Shown here one piece after another: positions 35,138 to 45,298 of a stretch of 64,000 nt of DNA. Location: NCBI RefSeq assembly GCF_000003815.2, contig NC_049985.1:4678234-4742233 (forward strand). The letters run 5' to 3'. Position 1 is the first letter of the stretch. Every line of letters begins with the position of its first letter. The translations under genes and the position numbers were made by a program. The notes below the pieces were generated by a model. That model was given only the letters and a program-made list of their open reading frames with translations, was not told where the DNA came from and did no database searches. Source of the stretch: Branchiostoma floridae. Lineage: Eukaryota > Chordata > Leptocardii > Amphioxiformes > Branchiostomatidae.

Positions 35138-38100
35138 ACAAAATGATAATGTGTGGAAGTGTGCTGACGATCAACAACTGGTGAAAATATAATCCCCAAA
35201 TTCCTGACAACGCTGTTACGAGCCCTTGCGAATTAGCAAAACTGATATATAGCTCGGCTATTAACTAAGTGTAAGTCCTTACCGCACCAGATAGTGCATT
35301 GGGCAGTGCCCATCTCCTTCTCAATAGCCCTTGGGCCCCAGAACGTTTGTGCAATCACTGTTACTGTGTTAGTGGCGTTTTTTCAACTACCATATTATTT
35401 TTCCAAACTCTGAGTGCTATAAGCAGATCTAGAGGAAGCAGTGCGTATCAAACATGTTTGAAGTCTTTGGTATGACTCGGCCAGCGATCGACCCACCACT
35501 TGGCCAGTATAACGGTAGCTCGGCTACAGAAAATTTGGCGAAAAATCGCTAAGACATAAATTCTACCCTACAGTAGCAACGATGATCAGTATCGTACTTT
35601 CCCTGTTCCATCATCATTATGACAGACAGCAGCGGTCCCCAAACTCTGGCGGGAACTTCTGATGCCGAGTGCTGGGAGGTCCTCCGCCTGTCCCCGGCTA
35701 GCCGACACTGGCCGGTAAGCGGCCTCTCGACTGTTGTGTTCAGTTCTTTCGTCACTACGACGTACAGGGGAGAGGTTGAGCTACGCTGTGAAATTGGATG
35801 TATGTAACTTTCTGTTACTGGTGCTGAGGTAGACAAATATGCAGAATCAGCCTTGGAAGTTAGTGTGAAATCGCTAGAGTTCGCTGTTTGGTTTGCGACT
35901 TCATGAGGTTGCCGACTCCGTACAGTTGGCTGTATGTGACTTTCTGTTACGGAGGGTGAGACCAACAGATACTCAGAGTCTGCTGTGAAGTTTAGTGTGA
36001 CACCACTAGAGTTCGCTGTTTGATTTGAGACTTTAAGAACTTCCTGACTCGTTATGGCCCCTGTGATGTCGACCATGGACGGGAGCATGACGATCCCCAC
36101 TGCGTACAGCGCCACTCCCCACATGTACACCGTCTTGTAGGTGAACTTGGACGCCAGGAAAGGGTTAAGTGTCGCCTTAAGGAGAGAGAGAACCACGAAA
36201 GGAGTCAATCATTTTAGATCCAATAATATCCAATACCAAAAATGGGCAAAACTAAATTTGTCCAACTCCACCAGTCTTTGTCAAGGAAACTTTAGTGTTT
36301 CCTTGACAAAGGCAGGAGTTTTTCAGCCAATAATTTGTTAAAGTCATAGTTTCTATCGAGGAAGTTATGTAAAGTTCTTGCTTCTATCAACACAGATTTC
36401 AAGTTCATCAATTATCTTTATTAATGTAAACTGTTTGTCATTATAAGTTCAAAAAGTCATATGCTGCAAAGTTAGATTTCGTATCGTAAGAAAGAAGAAG
36501 GAACTACCTGTGCGGCGGTACTATAAATGTGGCCAACGGTCAGGACGATGGAAATCTCTGCAGCATCAAAGTTGTAGCCGCCATGTTGAGAGTCAGACAC
36601 CAGTAGGAGAGGTAACAACTGTAGGTTTTAATTTAGTAAAAAAAAAAATTCACCATTGTTCAAAATCACTTTGTCAAAATCCCATTGCCTGTATGATATG
36701 AGCTAAAACTAGCTTCTGTAAAAATTTCACGTCATTAAAATGAAGACATGACGCCCCATCAGTACCCCCGCTTTCACAAACAACTCTAGAATACACTCTG
36801 GCAGTGCTAGACATAGATACATCATCAGTGATGAACTGAATGTTTCGGGTCCTCAACCCGGGCCACCGGTACCCAGCCGAGGTTGATTCATCCCCCGACT
36901 TGTGTCCAAATGGAATTCTAATCAATCAACGGAACCATAACCGACGCGACGTCTTCTCCGCTGTTCATGAAAACAAACGGTAAGATTACAGGGAGCACTT
37001 TACAAAAAGTTTGTCTTTACTCTGTGGCCCCACAGAGTGCAAGATGCAGAAGAGTCTGGAATAGTTCAAGGGAGGGGTTCCTCAGAGAGAGCGACAACAC
37101 CCTGCCATGAGTGAGAAAGTGTATACATTACAGGGACTTCAAATATAAGCATCCATTCGTACGCGTCTATTCACACAGGCGACATCGTTCCAGTACGCAG
37201 TATCTCTTTGGTGGTTTACTTCAAATCTGACTGCCTCTGACCTGATCGCAGCAGATGTGAGCCAGCGCGAAGAGAGCGTACAGCGCACAGGGCATCAGCA
37301 CCAGTCTGTCCCGCAGTAATCTGCAGGTGGACTCTTGCTGTTCTGTGGGAAATACTCAAAACTTAATTCAGTATGAAATCTAAGTCGTCAGGAAGTTTGA
37401 ACAAATGACTAAACACACTGAGTACGGTATGTCCAACAATAGATTTTTCATTTTTGTCCTTTCACATCTTCGACTTTGGAATGTGCTTTAGCGTTCTATG
37501 ACATTAGTATCCGTTTTCTTTTCTTTTTTTATATCTAATGGTAATAATGATGGCGATTTAACGCAAGCAGGTATATACATGTAAGCCAGATAGTAGCCAA
37601 AAAACAGCGGTACAGTTACTCACGGTGTGGCTTTTCCTTGTCTTCTTCTCCTACCTCATGATTGGACATTTGGGTCAGGCTGATGTAATCAGCTTTGGGC
37701 TTCTTGTCCAGAGATTCTCCCAGGAAAATGCAGCCAACTGTTGTGAAAAGTTTTATACAAGTCAAAATCGCGTACGTGAATGTACTATCGTGGTTTTAAC
37801 AAACAGGGCAATTGAATCAAACGCTGTGATTTAAGCAACAACATAGCAAAAATGTGTTTTGAAACAGTCGGATGTCTAGTATAGCTGATGTCGGAAACTA
37901 GAGTCTTTACTTTAGGTTTGTTAAGTTTTGTTAAGTTTAATTTAATTTAATTTAATCTACTGTGATACAATGTGGCCCCTAAGGGGTCTATTCTTCCAGG
38001 GTTCGTACACACATTACACAACCACAGATACTCACAATTTGAAAATCTACAATACATACCAATTGCAGCATTGAAAAATCTAAAATCATTCAGCTTTCCC

Positions 38101-41100
38101 AATCTTGGTCATTCCATCCACTAACTGTCTGACATGAGTATCCTATCTCTATGGAAAATTATAATGATATCTCTGTCAACAAAATACAGCGGAGGCGTGT
38201 CACCTATCAGAAGGATTAACTGCAGACAGGCCACCACGGCGCAGGGCAGCAGGTACGGGAACTGCTTGAAGAGCGGTTTATCAAACATCGGGAATCTTGT
38301 AGCTGGACAGGCTAGAAATCCACCCAGGACCGGACCCTAGGCATGCGTAGAGATATTGATAAGAAGAATAGGAGTGCAATAGTTTTCCCAGCTGGAAAGA
38401 CCAACAACTGAGACATATCGACAAAAAAATTGGTTCTTTAGGCCCCCTTCAATTCGTCGCAGGTCGTCGAATGATTCTAATGACGCATGTTTCTCAAGCT
38501 GACTTTGATCAAACGAACCACTGACAAGAATCTAGATCTATGACAGCCTTTTCAGTATCAAGACAGCTGAATTTCGAAAACCATTCCAAGAATAGCCATC
38601 AGTTTGCGATCGCGCGACGTACGGCGGGTTGTGCCCTTAGCTTTACAAATGATATCGATTTTTCTCTGGCGTCTCTCAGATAGTTCGGTGATGTACTCAC
38701 CACAAAGTGGGTCACGGAGAAGGGCATCCCGATGATGGAAAAGGCAAGTGAATGAAACTTAGGAGGACAAATCTGCGGGTAGGAACACATGGAGGAGTTA
38801 TATATATTAAAGATATGTTCGATTTTGTAACACTAACGGATGGTCTATCAGTTCATACATGGAGGAGTTATTAAAGATATGCTCGATTTCGTAACACTAA
38901 CGGATTGTCTATCAGTTCATATTTGCCATGTGTACTTACGACAAGAGCTTGGAATGGATTTTCGTTTGGAAAAACATTTAAAACGACGGGACTGTAGTCA
39001 GGATGCCTTGATGCAAGGTCAGGTCGGCGTTTTTTCATCGACAGGGATTGACCAAACCTAGCATCCATCCAGATAAAGGACTTGAAATAGAATTACCTCG
39101 TACAGGTACGTCTTGGCCACGCCCAGTGTACCGTCCAAAAGTCCCTCGAAGAACTGTACACCGACGGTCCAAATGAAAGAGAAGCTGGGAGGAGACAAAC
39201 CGATCGGCCAGGGCGTGATAGAAAGAAAATTCATCTTTGCTGATACGATAATACTTTTTTTTTTAAGTTTTGACTTGATCCAGCATGAAGATCGATGTAG
39301 ACGACCCCAAATTTGAACGGCTACTTGAATTTACAGTAGTATACGTACTTCAATCAGATCATTCAATACATCCTGCATGATAATTAACTTTTTACATAAT
39401 AATGTTTCATCACACATTCAGAACTATAGAACATAATAGTAAATTATAGAACATTTAAGTAAAGCTGATGGTGGGTTTCTATTTTGTTGGGTTACTACGT
39501 GAAAGTGCAGACCAGGACCAAACGTTCTGATGATCTTACCTGAAGCCCACTAGCACAGTCCCCACCAGCAGTACCGTGGCGCTACTCAGCAGTATGGGTC
39601 TGAACAAAAAGAAAGATTCTCGTACATTGTTATCAGAGGTACATAGGGCCGACTACTTTCTCTTCGCAGTCAGGGCCAAGGAGCTGAATTGCGATGAGCT
39701 TAGAATTGATGAGGTTGAATCGTAAGGGTCTGGAGCGGCTGCCATTCGGCGGCAAGTTAGGAGACTTACGTGACCTCGATATGACAATTGCACGAAAGTG
39801 CGGCGTAGGACAGTAGAATCTGAACCACTCACATGCATTAATCACGGCTTAAAATGTTATGCACAATTTTGATACGTCTGTTGAAGCACACATATTGGTG
39901 ATCACTCAAATCATACTTTGTACATAGATTATTATATGATTTTCGCCAAATAGCGGTTACTCAAGCCGAGTCAAGCGACTGGATATGATTTTGGAAACGT
40001 TTTAGTAAATATCTACTGCATTTCGCCAATGACAGTGAGCAGATCTGTTGCATAACAGGTTTTAAACACTAACTATGCATTGATATCTAAACTTCATCGA
40101 CATATTATTTAGATGATATCGGTCCTACCTTCTGCCAACAATGTCCGACAGTCTCCCCCACTGAAAGAGCAATGTACAATGTTTTTTACTGCGTTCTTTT
40201 ATGCCTGAGACAATAATACAGAATTTAGAAAACACACACAAATGACTAAAACAAGTAGTGTAGTAAGAAGTGCCTACCATGAAACAGCCGAGAAAAGTGC
40301 CAACAAAGGTAGCACTCGTCAGGAACCCGGCATAATAGCCTAGCCGAGAGGGATACATAGAGATCATAGAAATGTTTAGATATGTAAACCTTTATCTGTT
40401 TCGTGTATCTTTTTTCCTTAAGTTGTTGGTATGTTTTTTTTAACGAATAGAGATTAGATAACCAATCCATTCACCAAGGCCTAAGTTTTAAATCTTTTTT
40501 GCATGTAAATCAAAATGCAAATTTCAGGAAACTTCGGAAATGGGTTGGCGAATGTAGATATGAAGCGATGTACCTATTTGATTGCTCTTGAGGTAAGGGA
40601 AGAAGTCGTGTGTGAGGAACGGTAGAAACGGGTGCCTGCTGCTTCCAGCGATGGAACCTGACGCCAGCAGCACCGATAAAACTGTTACCTGAAAGTGAAA
40701 CAAGACGATATCAACTAGCGCTGTAACTGATCAAGTCAAGTCAACGTTTATTCCTTTACAATCGCAAAGGGTACAATGTAAGGCAAAGAGGTGTACATTG
40801 TATACAGTTATATTAATACAGTGCGTGTACGTAGATTTTAGGCTATACAATATTGTAAGAAGACACAATGTACAATGTACGCCAAAGCGTTACACCAGGC
40901 TAGTTGCCAACGTTACCAATATTAGTCTAGTACAGAAAGCAAGTTCTATGCTTAATATAATTCTTGAAAGAAGACAGAATTAACTCTGTGTGTCTAGTAC
41001 AAAACGTAAGATTCTTATGTTCGTTTTCTTATGTCGTTATTATTGGGTTTCTCAAAGAGTGCGACAGAAAAGCGACAATACCGAGTTAACGTATGAGATC

Positions 41101-42079
41101 TGACGAAGTTGTTGTTCCGGTTTGTAACCCAACACCCCGGGTTGTGACCTTGGTCCGTTTTCAAACTAAACACCGGGTTTGAAAACGGTGAATGAGTATC
41201 GTTCTATCCTGCCGAAACCAATTATCAACGAGTTAATTCAATCAAGGACAGTAACGAGAGAATTTAGGATATAAATCATTCCTTGATCTAACAAATAGCA
41301 CAAAATGTTTTTTTACCCTGGTTGTGACCCGTAAATTGTATGTGGCGATATTTGATGTCACACTTGCGTCCGGGTGAATTTTTGTTTGTAAACATGAACC
41401 ACAATGGGCCGATATACACAGACAGACCCGTTGTAAAACGTGCGGTGATTCGCATTCACAAATATCAGCACGTTATGATCCTTTTGCCTTTTTAGCCTTA
41501 TTGACTTCCGAATTGAATTGGGCAGCCGTAAAAGCTATAATGATTGTCCCGACGTACATCATTGCTTTGTTAGTAGGAATGTTAGGGACCTGTGCTGACG
41601 TACGTGAAAATTAGAATACTAGTACTACAGCTGCAGTACGTTATACGTAAAACGCACGGTATGGATCGATATCCGAAACGCGTACGTTACCTGTGCTGAC
41701 GTGAAAATCAAAATACTAACGTTACAGTAACAACAGTAATGCAACGTTAACGTTATAACTTTACTATGGCAATATGGAAGGTAATTTTGCGTGTCCATAA
41801 CGTAACTACATACTGGAATCGAATATCCAATAGTTTTGCATGCTGTGTAAAATGTGTGTTGTGTCGGATACATAACGTTGTATTTCACATGAAGAAGAGA
41901 CACGGTACCACCTTCCCACAGCACCCCCCACCCCACACACACCGCCACAAACTCCATGTAATTATATAAATACATACCTGTTTTATCGGAAACTCCCGCC
42001 ACAGCACTCTAAGGTTATGACCAACCATATTTATATCCTTATATGCACAGGAAACAACGTCACCAAACGTGGGGTTCAT
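23722..42079 (-). CDS. Major facilitator transporter, TetA / ZIFL-like, with duplicated sorting-signal tail
   Basis: Minus-strand exons: 42079-41978, 40688-40574, 40339-40278, 40160-40129, 39599-39540, 39184-39097, 38772-38701, 38336-38204, 37737-37624, 37342-37242, 36618-36508, 36175-35598, 35035-34987, 34345-34237, 26592-26557, 24179-23722. All phases fit; the sum is 2220 nt, 739 residues. The order of membrane segments follows the drug:H+ antiporter / zinc-induced facilitator-like MFS group: motif A GRLSDIVGRRP, motif C-like GPVLGGFLACPATRFP, FPYLLPC before segment 6, and RGTVNGIAQTLAALSRLVGP near segment 11. Exon 12 holds a glycosylation-rich loop present twice. The tail has two acidic copies ending in dileucine signals, suggesting an endosomal or lysosomal membrane protein. 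Substrate unknown. The exon 12 donor (GGAAA|GTACGA) is the weakest junction. The start could be the internal Met at 42028. Confidence 0.85.
24480..25239 (+). repeat. Tandem repeat, about 163-bp period
   Basis: Unit anchors (CCGAATGAGCTGAAATTTGG and variants) occur at 24501, 24651, 24814, 24977 and about 25139. Each unit also has GATGTGCCTTGATAAGTCCC, ATTCAATATCAGTTTTGGTG and TTTTTGACCAAAAAAGGACA. A further diverged unit lies at 31960-32080. Long minus-strand open frames here come from the repeat. Confidence 0.9.
25240..26246. mobile_element. Repeat element A, left end (right end lost in a gap)
   Basis: Begins ACTATTCTAATTGAGTCAAG. The first 195 bp equal the start of the short element at 31041-31462 and include a hairpin (CCCAGCCTGTTTGCGC against GCGTAAACAGGTTGGG). 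From 25428 on, the sequence is nearly identical to 28513-29280 (single-base differences), so A and B are very recent copies or unmerged haplotypes. It ends in the 100-N gap at 26247. No transposase or reverse transcriptase is visible. Confidence 0.75.
26247..26346. other. Assembly gap (100 N)
   Basis: Unknown-size gap at the broken right part of repeat element A. Confidence 0.99.
26760..26960 (+). repeat. Dispersed 'TTCTTGCCCG' repeat, copy 1
   Basis: Words CAAATTCTTGCCCGTGGGCT, AATTGCAGGTAACAT and GGGTTCGACTCCTTTTTTGA recur at 56765-56920 with the same order and spacing. Non-coding. Confidence 0.55.
27217..27315 (-). CDS. Candidate in-frame cassette exon of the MFS gene (33 codons)
   Basis: Acceptor TTTCAG|ACATGAACG and donor GAAA|GTGAGT bound 99 nt. 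Read after the phase-1 end of exon 34345-34237 it is open (DMNVVFEDDRDRVFTGVLL then NPQEGVGVVGYAM) and it joins exon 26592-26557 in the same phase. It would lengthen the luminal loop before the last membrane segment by 33 residues. I cannot tell whether it is constitutive, alternative, or part of another gene. Confidence 0.55.
27625..27685 (-). CDS. Candidate exon, gene assignment uncertain
   Basis: TTTCCAG|GCCATG and CCCAG|GTACG bound 61 nt, open as AMSSHGGPRQDKRQEDSGLP, and it joins the 27315-27217 exon in frame (phase 0 in, phase 1 out). It cannot follow the known MFS exon 34345-34237 directly because that phase meets a stop. An extra exon, perhaps hidden in the gap 27733-28512, or an alternative start at its own Met is needed. 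Confidence 0.4.
27733..28512. other. Assembly gap (780 N)
   Basis: An estimated-size gap that hides the left end of repeat element B and possibly an exon of the MFS gene. Long X-only frames here mean nothing. Confidence 0.99.
28513..31040. mobile_element. Repeat element B, right part complete
   Basis: Starts in the gap at the point that matches 25428 of element A, runs through the palindrome array and a GGTTTGGG-rich purine stretch (30770-30905), and ends CAGGATATAGT at 31040. That end (ACTTTTTTGCCCATACCTTA ... ATAGT) is repeated at 31400-31462. With ACTAT at the left end this gives 5-bp inverted tips ACTAT...ATAGT. No recognisable protein is encoded, so it is non-autonomous. Confidence 0.7.
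28889..29760. repeat. Array of alternating small palindromes, 110-113 bp period
   Basis: Three motifs alternate: GTGGTGGGTAACCAC, GTGGAGGCTTTCCAC and CCGCGGAAGGAGTCCGC, each a 4-bp inverted pair around 7-9 bases and each followed by TAGTAA or TAATAAA. The first motif starts at 29173, 29286, 29397, 29507, 29617 and 29730. The left part (28889-29150) is more diverged. The same array start is present at 25799-26240 in element A. Confidence 0.85.
31041..31462. mobile_element. Repeat element C (422 bp), abutting element B
   Basis: Starts ACTATTCTAATTGAG directly after element B and ends GGATATAGT. It shares the first 195 and the last 65 or so bases with A/B, but has a different interior with an 18-base G run near 31284. 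The base after its end (ACTTTTCTGAGGGG) continues the host sequence interrupted at 25239, judging by the related uninterrupted site at 32070-32090. Confidence 0.75.
31472..32700 (+). repeat. Diverged tandem pair, 611-bp spacing, promoter-like
   Basis: AGGGGAAATTTGTTTTCTTT at 31472 matches AGGGGAAATTGGTTTTCTTT at 32083. Both copies share CCAATCAGCGAAGAGG, GGCTAATTAATATTCATAAG, a GCATTTTAG(A/G)CTATT box and TTCGCTGCGC(T/C)GTTAGC. The first copy has a TATA-like GTATATAGC shortly after the CCAAT motif, so the unit may be an LTR or another Pol II promoter unit. The right copy has a GC-rich insertion (32300-32400). Confidence 0.65.
32701..34236. other. Intron sequence without recognised content
   Basis: Part of the large last-but-one MFS intron (26593-34236). 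No exon, RNA gene or repeat that I recognise. Confidence 0.4.
34601..34800. mobile_element. MITE, 'CCTTTATC...TATCCGTT' family, copy 2
   Basis: Left arm CGCCTTTATCCGCGGGGTAT, TATATCCGTTGTTTT, GGGTATTTAGGGATATCA, GGTGGTTTCAAATTGCAA; right arm GGTATCCCTGAATACCCTG and CACGGATATAGGTCACC. Inner ATATTGCATGCAGCAAT is nearly palindromic. It lies in the intron between MFS exons 34345 and 34987. Confidence 0.75.
35091..35134 (+). repeat. (TG)22 microsatellite
   Basis: An uninterrupted TG dinucleotide run of 44 bases in an MFS intron. Confidence 0.97.
35275..35530 (-). mobile_element. SINE-like element, copy 1
   Basis: Shares with 62780-63056 the words GGGC(A/G)G(T/C)GCCCATCTCC, TCAACTACCATA, CTGAGTGCTA, GAGGAAGCA and GGTATGACTCGGCC in the same order. 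The better-kept copy ends in a tRNA-like head on the minus strand; this copy is truncated there. Confidence 0.6.
36276..36311. repeat. 15-bp hairpin in MFS intron
   Basis: CTTTGTCAAGGAAAC and GTTTCCTTGACAAAG form a perfect stem around a 6-nt loop; weaker pairing extends outward (AACTCC / GGAGTT). It could be a foldback remnant. Confidence 0.6.
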
Positions 42080-42824
42080 GCAGGGATCAGTTTAGCAGGT
42101 CGTTTGCTTGGAAAACTGTCAATGGTGTCTTTGGGAAACAATCAGATTGCGCCTGCGCCAAGACCCCGCCATGAAAAATAAATAAGGGGTTAAAACTTTG
42201 AAACATTAAAAAGCCTGAGGGTAACATCTTGACAGTTTATGGGGTGGCCATAGCAGGAAAGACTGTATACGTCTTGAATTCTGAGTTCGGATAAAGAGAT
42301 TTGTCTTGGGGTTTCTGACACCCCCGTGAGCTAGTGGACTGGTCGTCAGCTGGCGCCTTGAACCCATGTGACCTTGACCCGTTTTCAACCCTAAACGCAG
42401 GGTTTGAAAACGGTGAATGCGTAGCGTTGTATGCTGTCAAAACCGGTTATCGACGAGTTCATTTGAACGGGATAAATCGCACGGAGTCGTTTTGTGTTTA
42501 CCCCGCTTTTCACGTGTGGATAATTGTGCATGAGTGACGATTCGATACCATACTTGTCCAGGTTGCCAATGTTTGTTTGTAGTTACACATGGACCACAAT
42601 GGGCCCGCGTGCACATATAACGTTAGCGTTAGGTGTGTTTTGAAACGTGCCGTAATTCGCATTCAACAGACATGCAATATGCTACCCATTTGCTTTCTTG
42701 GTATAATGCTATATAACGTTAAGTTACCTTGTCTGAGGTCAAAAATTAAGTAACGTTACATGTACTAGCGCAGCAATGTATAACGTTAACGTTAACGTTA
42801 ATGGAAGAATGATTTTGCATGTCC
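41144..42824 (+). repeat. Diverged duplication flanking MFS exon 1
   Basis: Segments 41144-41796 (intron 1) and 42368-42824 (upstream of exon 1) share, in order, GTGACCTTG, a CCGTTTTCAA...TTGAAAACGG hairpin, GAAAACGGTGAATG, a CACAATGGGCC block, CGTGC(G/C)GT(G/A)ATTCGCATTCA, an AACGTTA-rich stretch and ATTTTGC(G/A)TGTCCA. The hairpin is kept in both (41155-41188 and 42379-42413) although the rest has drifted. Confidence 0.75.
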
Positions 42825-44599
42825 ACGTGGACTAGCCACTAATTTTGTATGCCCTTGCTCTCGTTGAAATATTTCAAAGAGAATGATAGTAACATAGGAT
42901 AGAGGTCTTAGTGCCAACTTTTTTTCCTCGTGTGGATGTCATCAATATAACCAGTGTCGTGTTACCATATAGAATGACGCAGATTGGAATTTGCATGAGT
43001 CTTTCCTGACTTCGTTTTAAGGCGGGGAACATATCCCCAAATTTCTAAAAATCTACACATGAGAAAACGGTTTACCAACATTTGTGGTAAACATGTTGTA
43101 GATTTACCTCCATGGGTACTCGTACCACAGGAGAAAAGCCCAACAAGTTATTAACCTTTCTATACAAGTCACCATCTCCACCGGATGGACATGCCGTGTT
43201 GTGTTCGTGGTAATGACCATTAGATATTGCGTATCTCATGTGTTTTGTGCATGTAGAGCTCGAGTTCGATTTATCAAATATGAAAATCCATGTTCCGTAT
43301 GTAATGAAAATGAACCGTGTTGCTGCATATACTGCATATATCTGGGATTTCTAAAGGAAGAGTGTTAGTTTAAAACGGACCACTGAAGACGTTTGACACT
43401 TTTCCTTTGGAGATATTTTGTTCTTCGCTTCTCATTAACATAACTTCTACCTGTCGGTGACGTCATAGTCGCATCCCTGGGGCACTGATATGCAGTTCTA
43501 AAATAGTCCGCTAGATGATCTATGCTTCTATACGGACAACCTTTAAAGTTCACGGATTTGACATGTAATCGTCACTAGTGGGTATATTTGTCATCACAAC
43601 AATGATGCAAAGTGAATATAGGAAAGGATTCTTAAAAGGTGAAGCACTTCTGGTAATCCGACTTCCATCATAAATGTTGCCTGAAAGAAGGAACCGTACA
43701 CACCTTCCTTGTTATCTTACGAGTTTGATTATTTATTCATTTGCACAATAGATAAAACAGTAGGGGAAAAACATATATGGGTTACACTAGGCCGTTTGTC
43801 TCTATACTAAACAACATTGATTATAACGTTCATCGGTAAATAATAAAGCAAAGCACAAATGTAGTACACTAGACAAGAAACTTAAGACTGAGTGGTGGCG
43901 GCCAAGAACTATTTTGCCTTGTAAATTGTAATAAGAGACCAGCTCCTGAAACTCGAAGGTAGCAAAACACGCCTATAGGGATTTACATGACTAAGAACCC
44001 CAAAGTCAGGTCTGACGCCTCAAAATTTATAGCAGGGTGCACTAGAAATTTACAACAGTTGAATAATTATGTTGAAGTTTAGCGGGTTCGTACAATCTAC
44101 AATATATGTGAAAATGAGGTAACGTTTTCTGCTCGTTCTCTTTTAAAACTCACCTTTATTTGACCCAATGAACGCACAACAGTTGACGGTGATATTAGGT
44201 ATTAATAAGGGAAAAGTCACCTCGACCGAACAAACATCGTAACTCAGCTCATACAGTCTCTGAAAACTTAAGAATTCACCACAGTTTCTTACTCGTTGAC
44301 ATGCACAGAATAATTTCTAGTACTGTGGCGAACTTCTTTGTGCCCGACCTATAGCTTCTTTTGCATTCTGAGCATGTAGGTTTTATGTATTTTCAACAGG
44401 TTACCTGATATGCGTAGAAGCGATTGAGAAGCTTTAGCGTATTGAACCTTTCACCTTTGAATAGATGACGTAATGTTGCCAAAAGCAATATGACACCTGT
44501 TTGTGTTCAAGTCAGGCGCATAAGGGTATATGTAAACACGGGACTGAGTCCGGTGCCCTTGGATATGGAGACCTCCCCTTAGCACAGTAAGATTTCGCC
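42825..44599. other. Intergenic spacer between divergent genes
   Basis: It separates the MFS gene (leftward) from the TPR gene (rightward) and so should hold the TPR promoter. No TATA box or other site can be assigned with confidence, and no coding region is seen. Confidence 0.4.
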
Positions 44600-45298
44600 A
44601 TGTTGAAGGTCTGTGAGAATCTCCGCGAGGCTGACATAAAGGGCAGGAGGTACGGACTAGCCCGTGCGGAGACAGGCTACCTCCGTGCCCTGGTGGACGC
44701 CACGGCTGACAAGGACAGGCTGCTTCAAGTGGAGCTGCTCAAAAGTCTGGGCGACGTGAACTTGGAGAAGGGAAGACTCGGGAGGGATTTAGGGAAGCTC
44801 AACATGGCCTTGGCACTTTACATTGCTGCTATGGTCCGGTGTGACCATCGGGAGCAGGGAGAAGGTATAGAACACCGATACGAATACACGGAGAGGCTTG
44901 TACAAGGGGTGTGCCCAAAGGGATCACAGGTTCGGGAACGGCCAACTGCAGACAAGGAAATGACTACACCTTCAATGGTGGCAGAAAAATTTCAAGATTT
45001 GGACAACAACCGGACTACCGGTGGTAACACAGACTTTATGCTGGTTGGGTACGCGCAATTGATTGTAGAAGGGATAGTAAACGATAACAACATGTTAGAA
45101 ACAGATGCGATCAAAAGTTGCGGTGACGTGTACCTGAAAAGAGGAACAGAAACTAGAGACACGAGAGACTTAACCAGAGCTACTGCTCTGTACAACACGG
45201 CACTGACGCGGTGTAACAACTTTCAGGGAACAGTTGCCATTGTCCACCGCTTACTGCACACCGCAAAAATCAGACAAGATATCACCATAAGCATAAAC

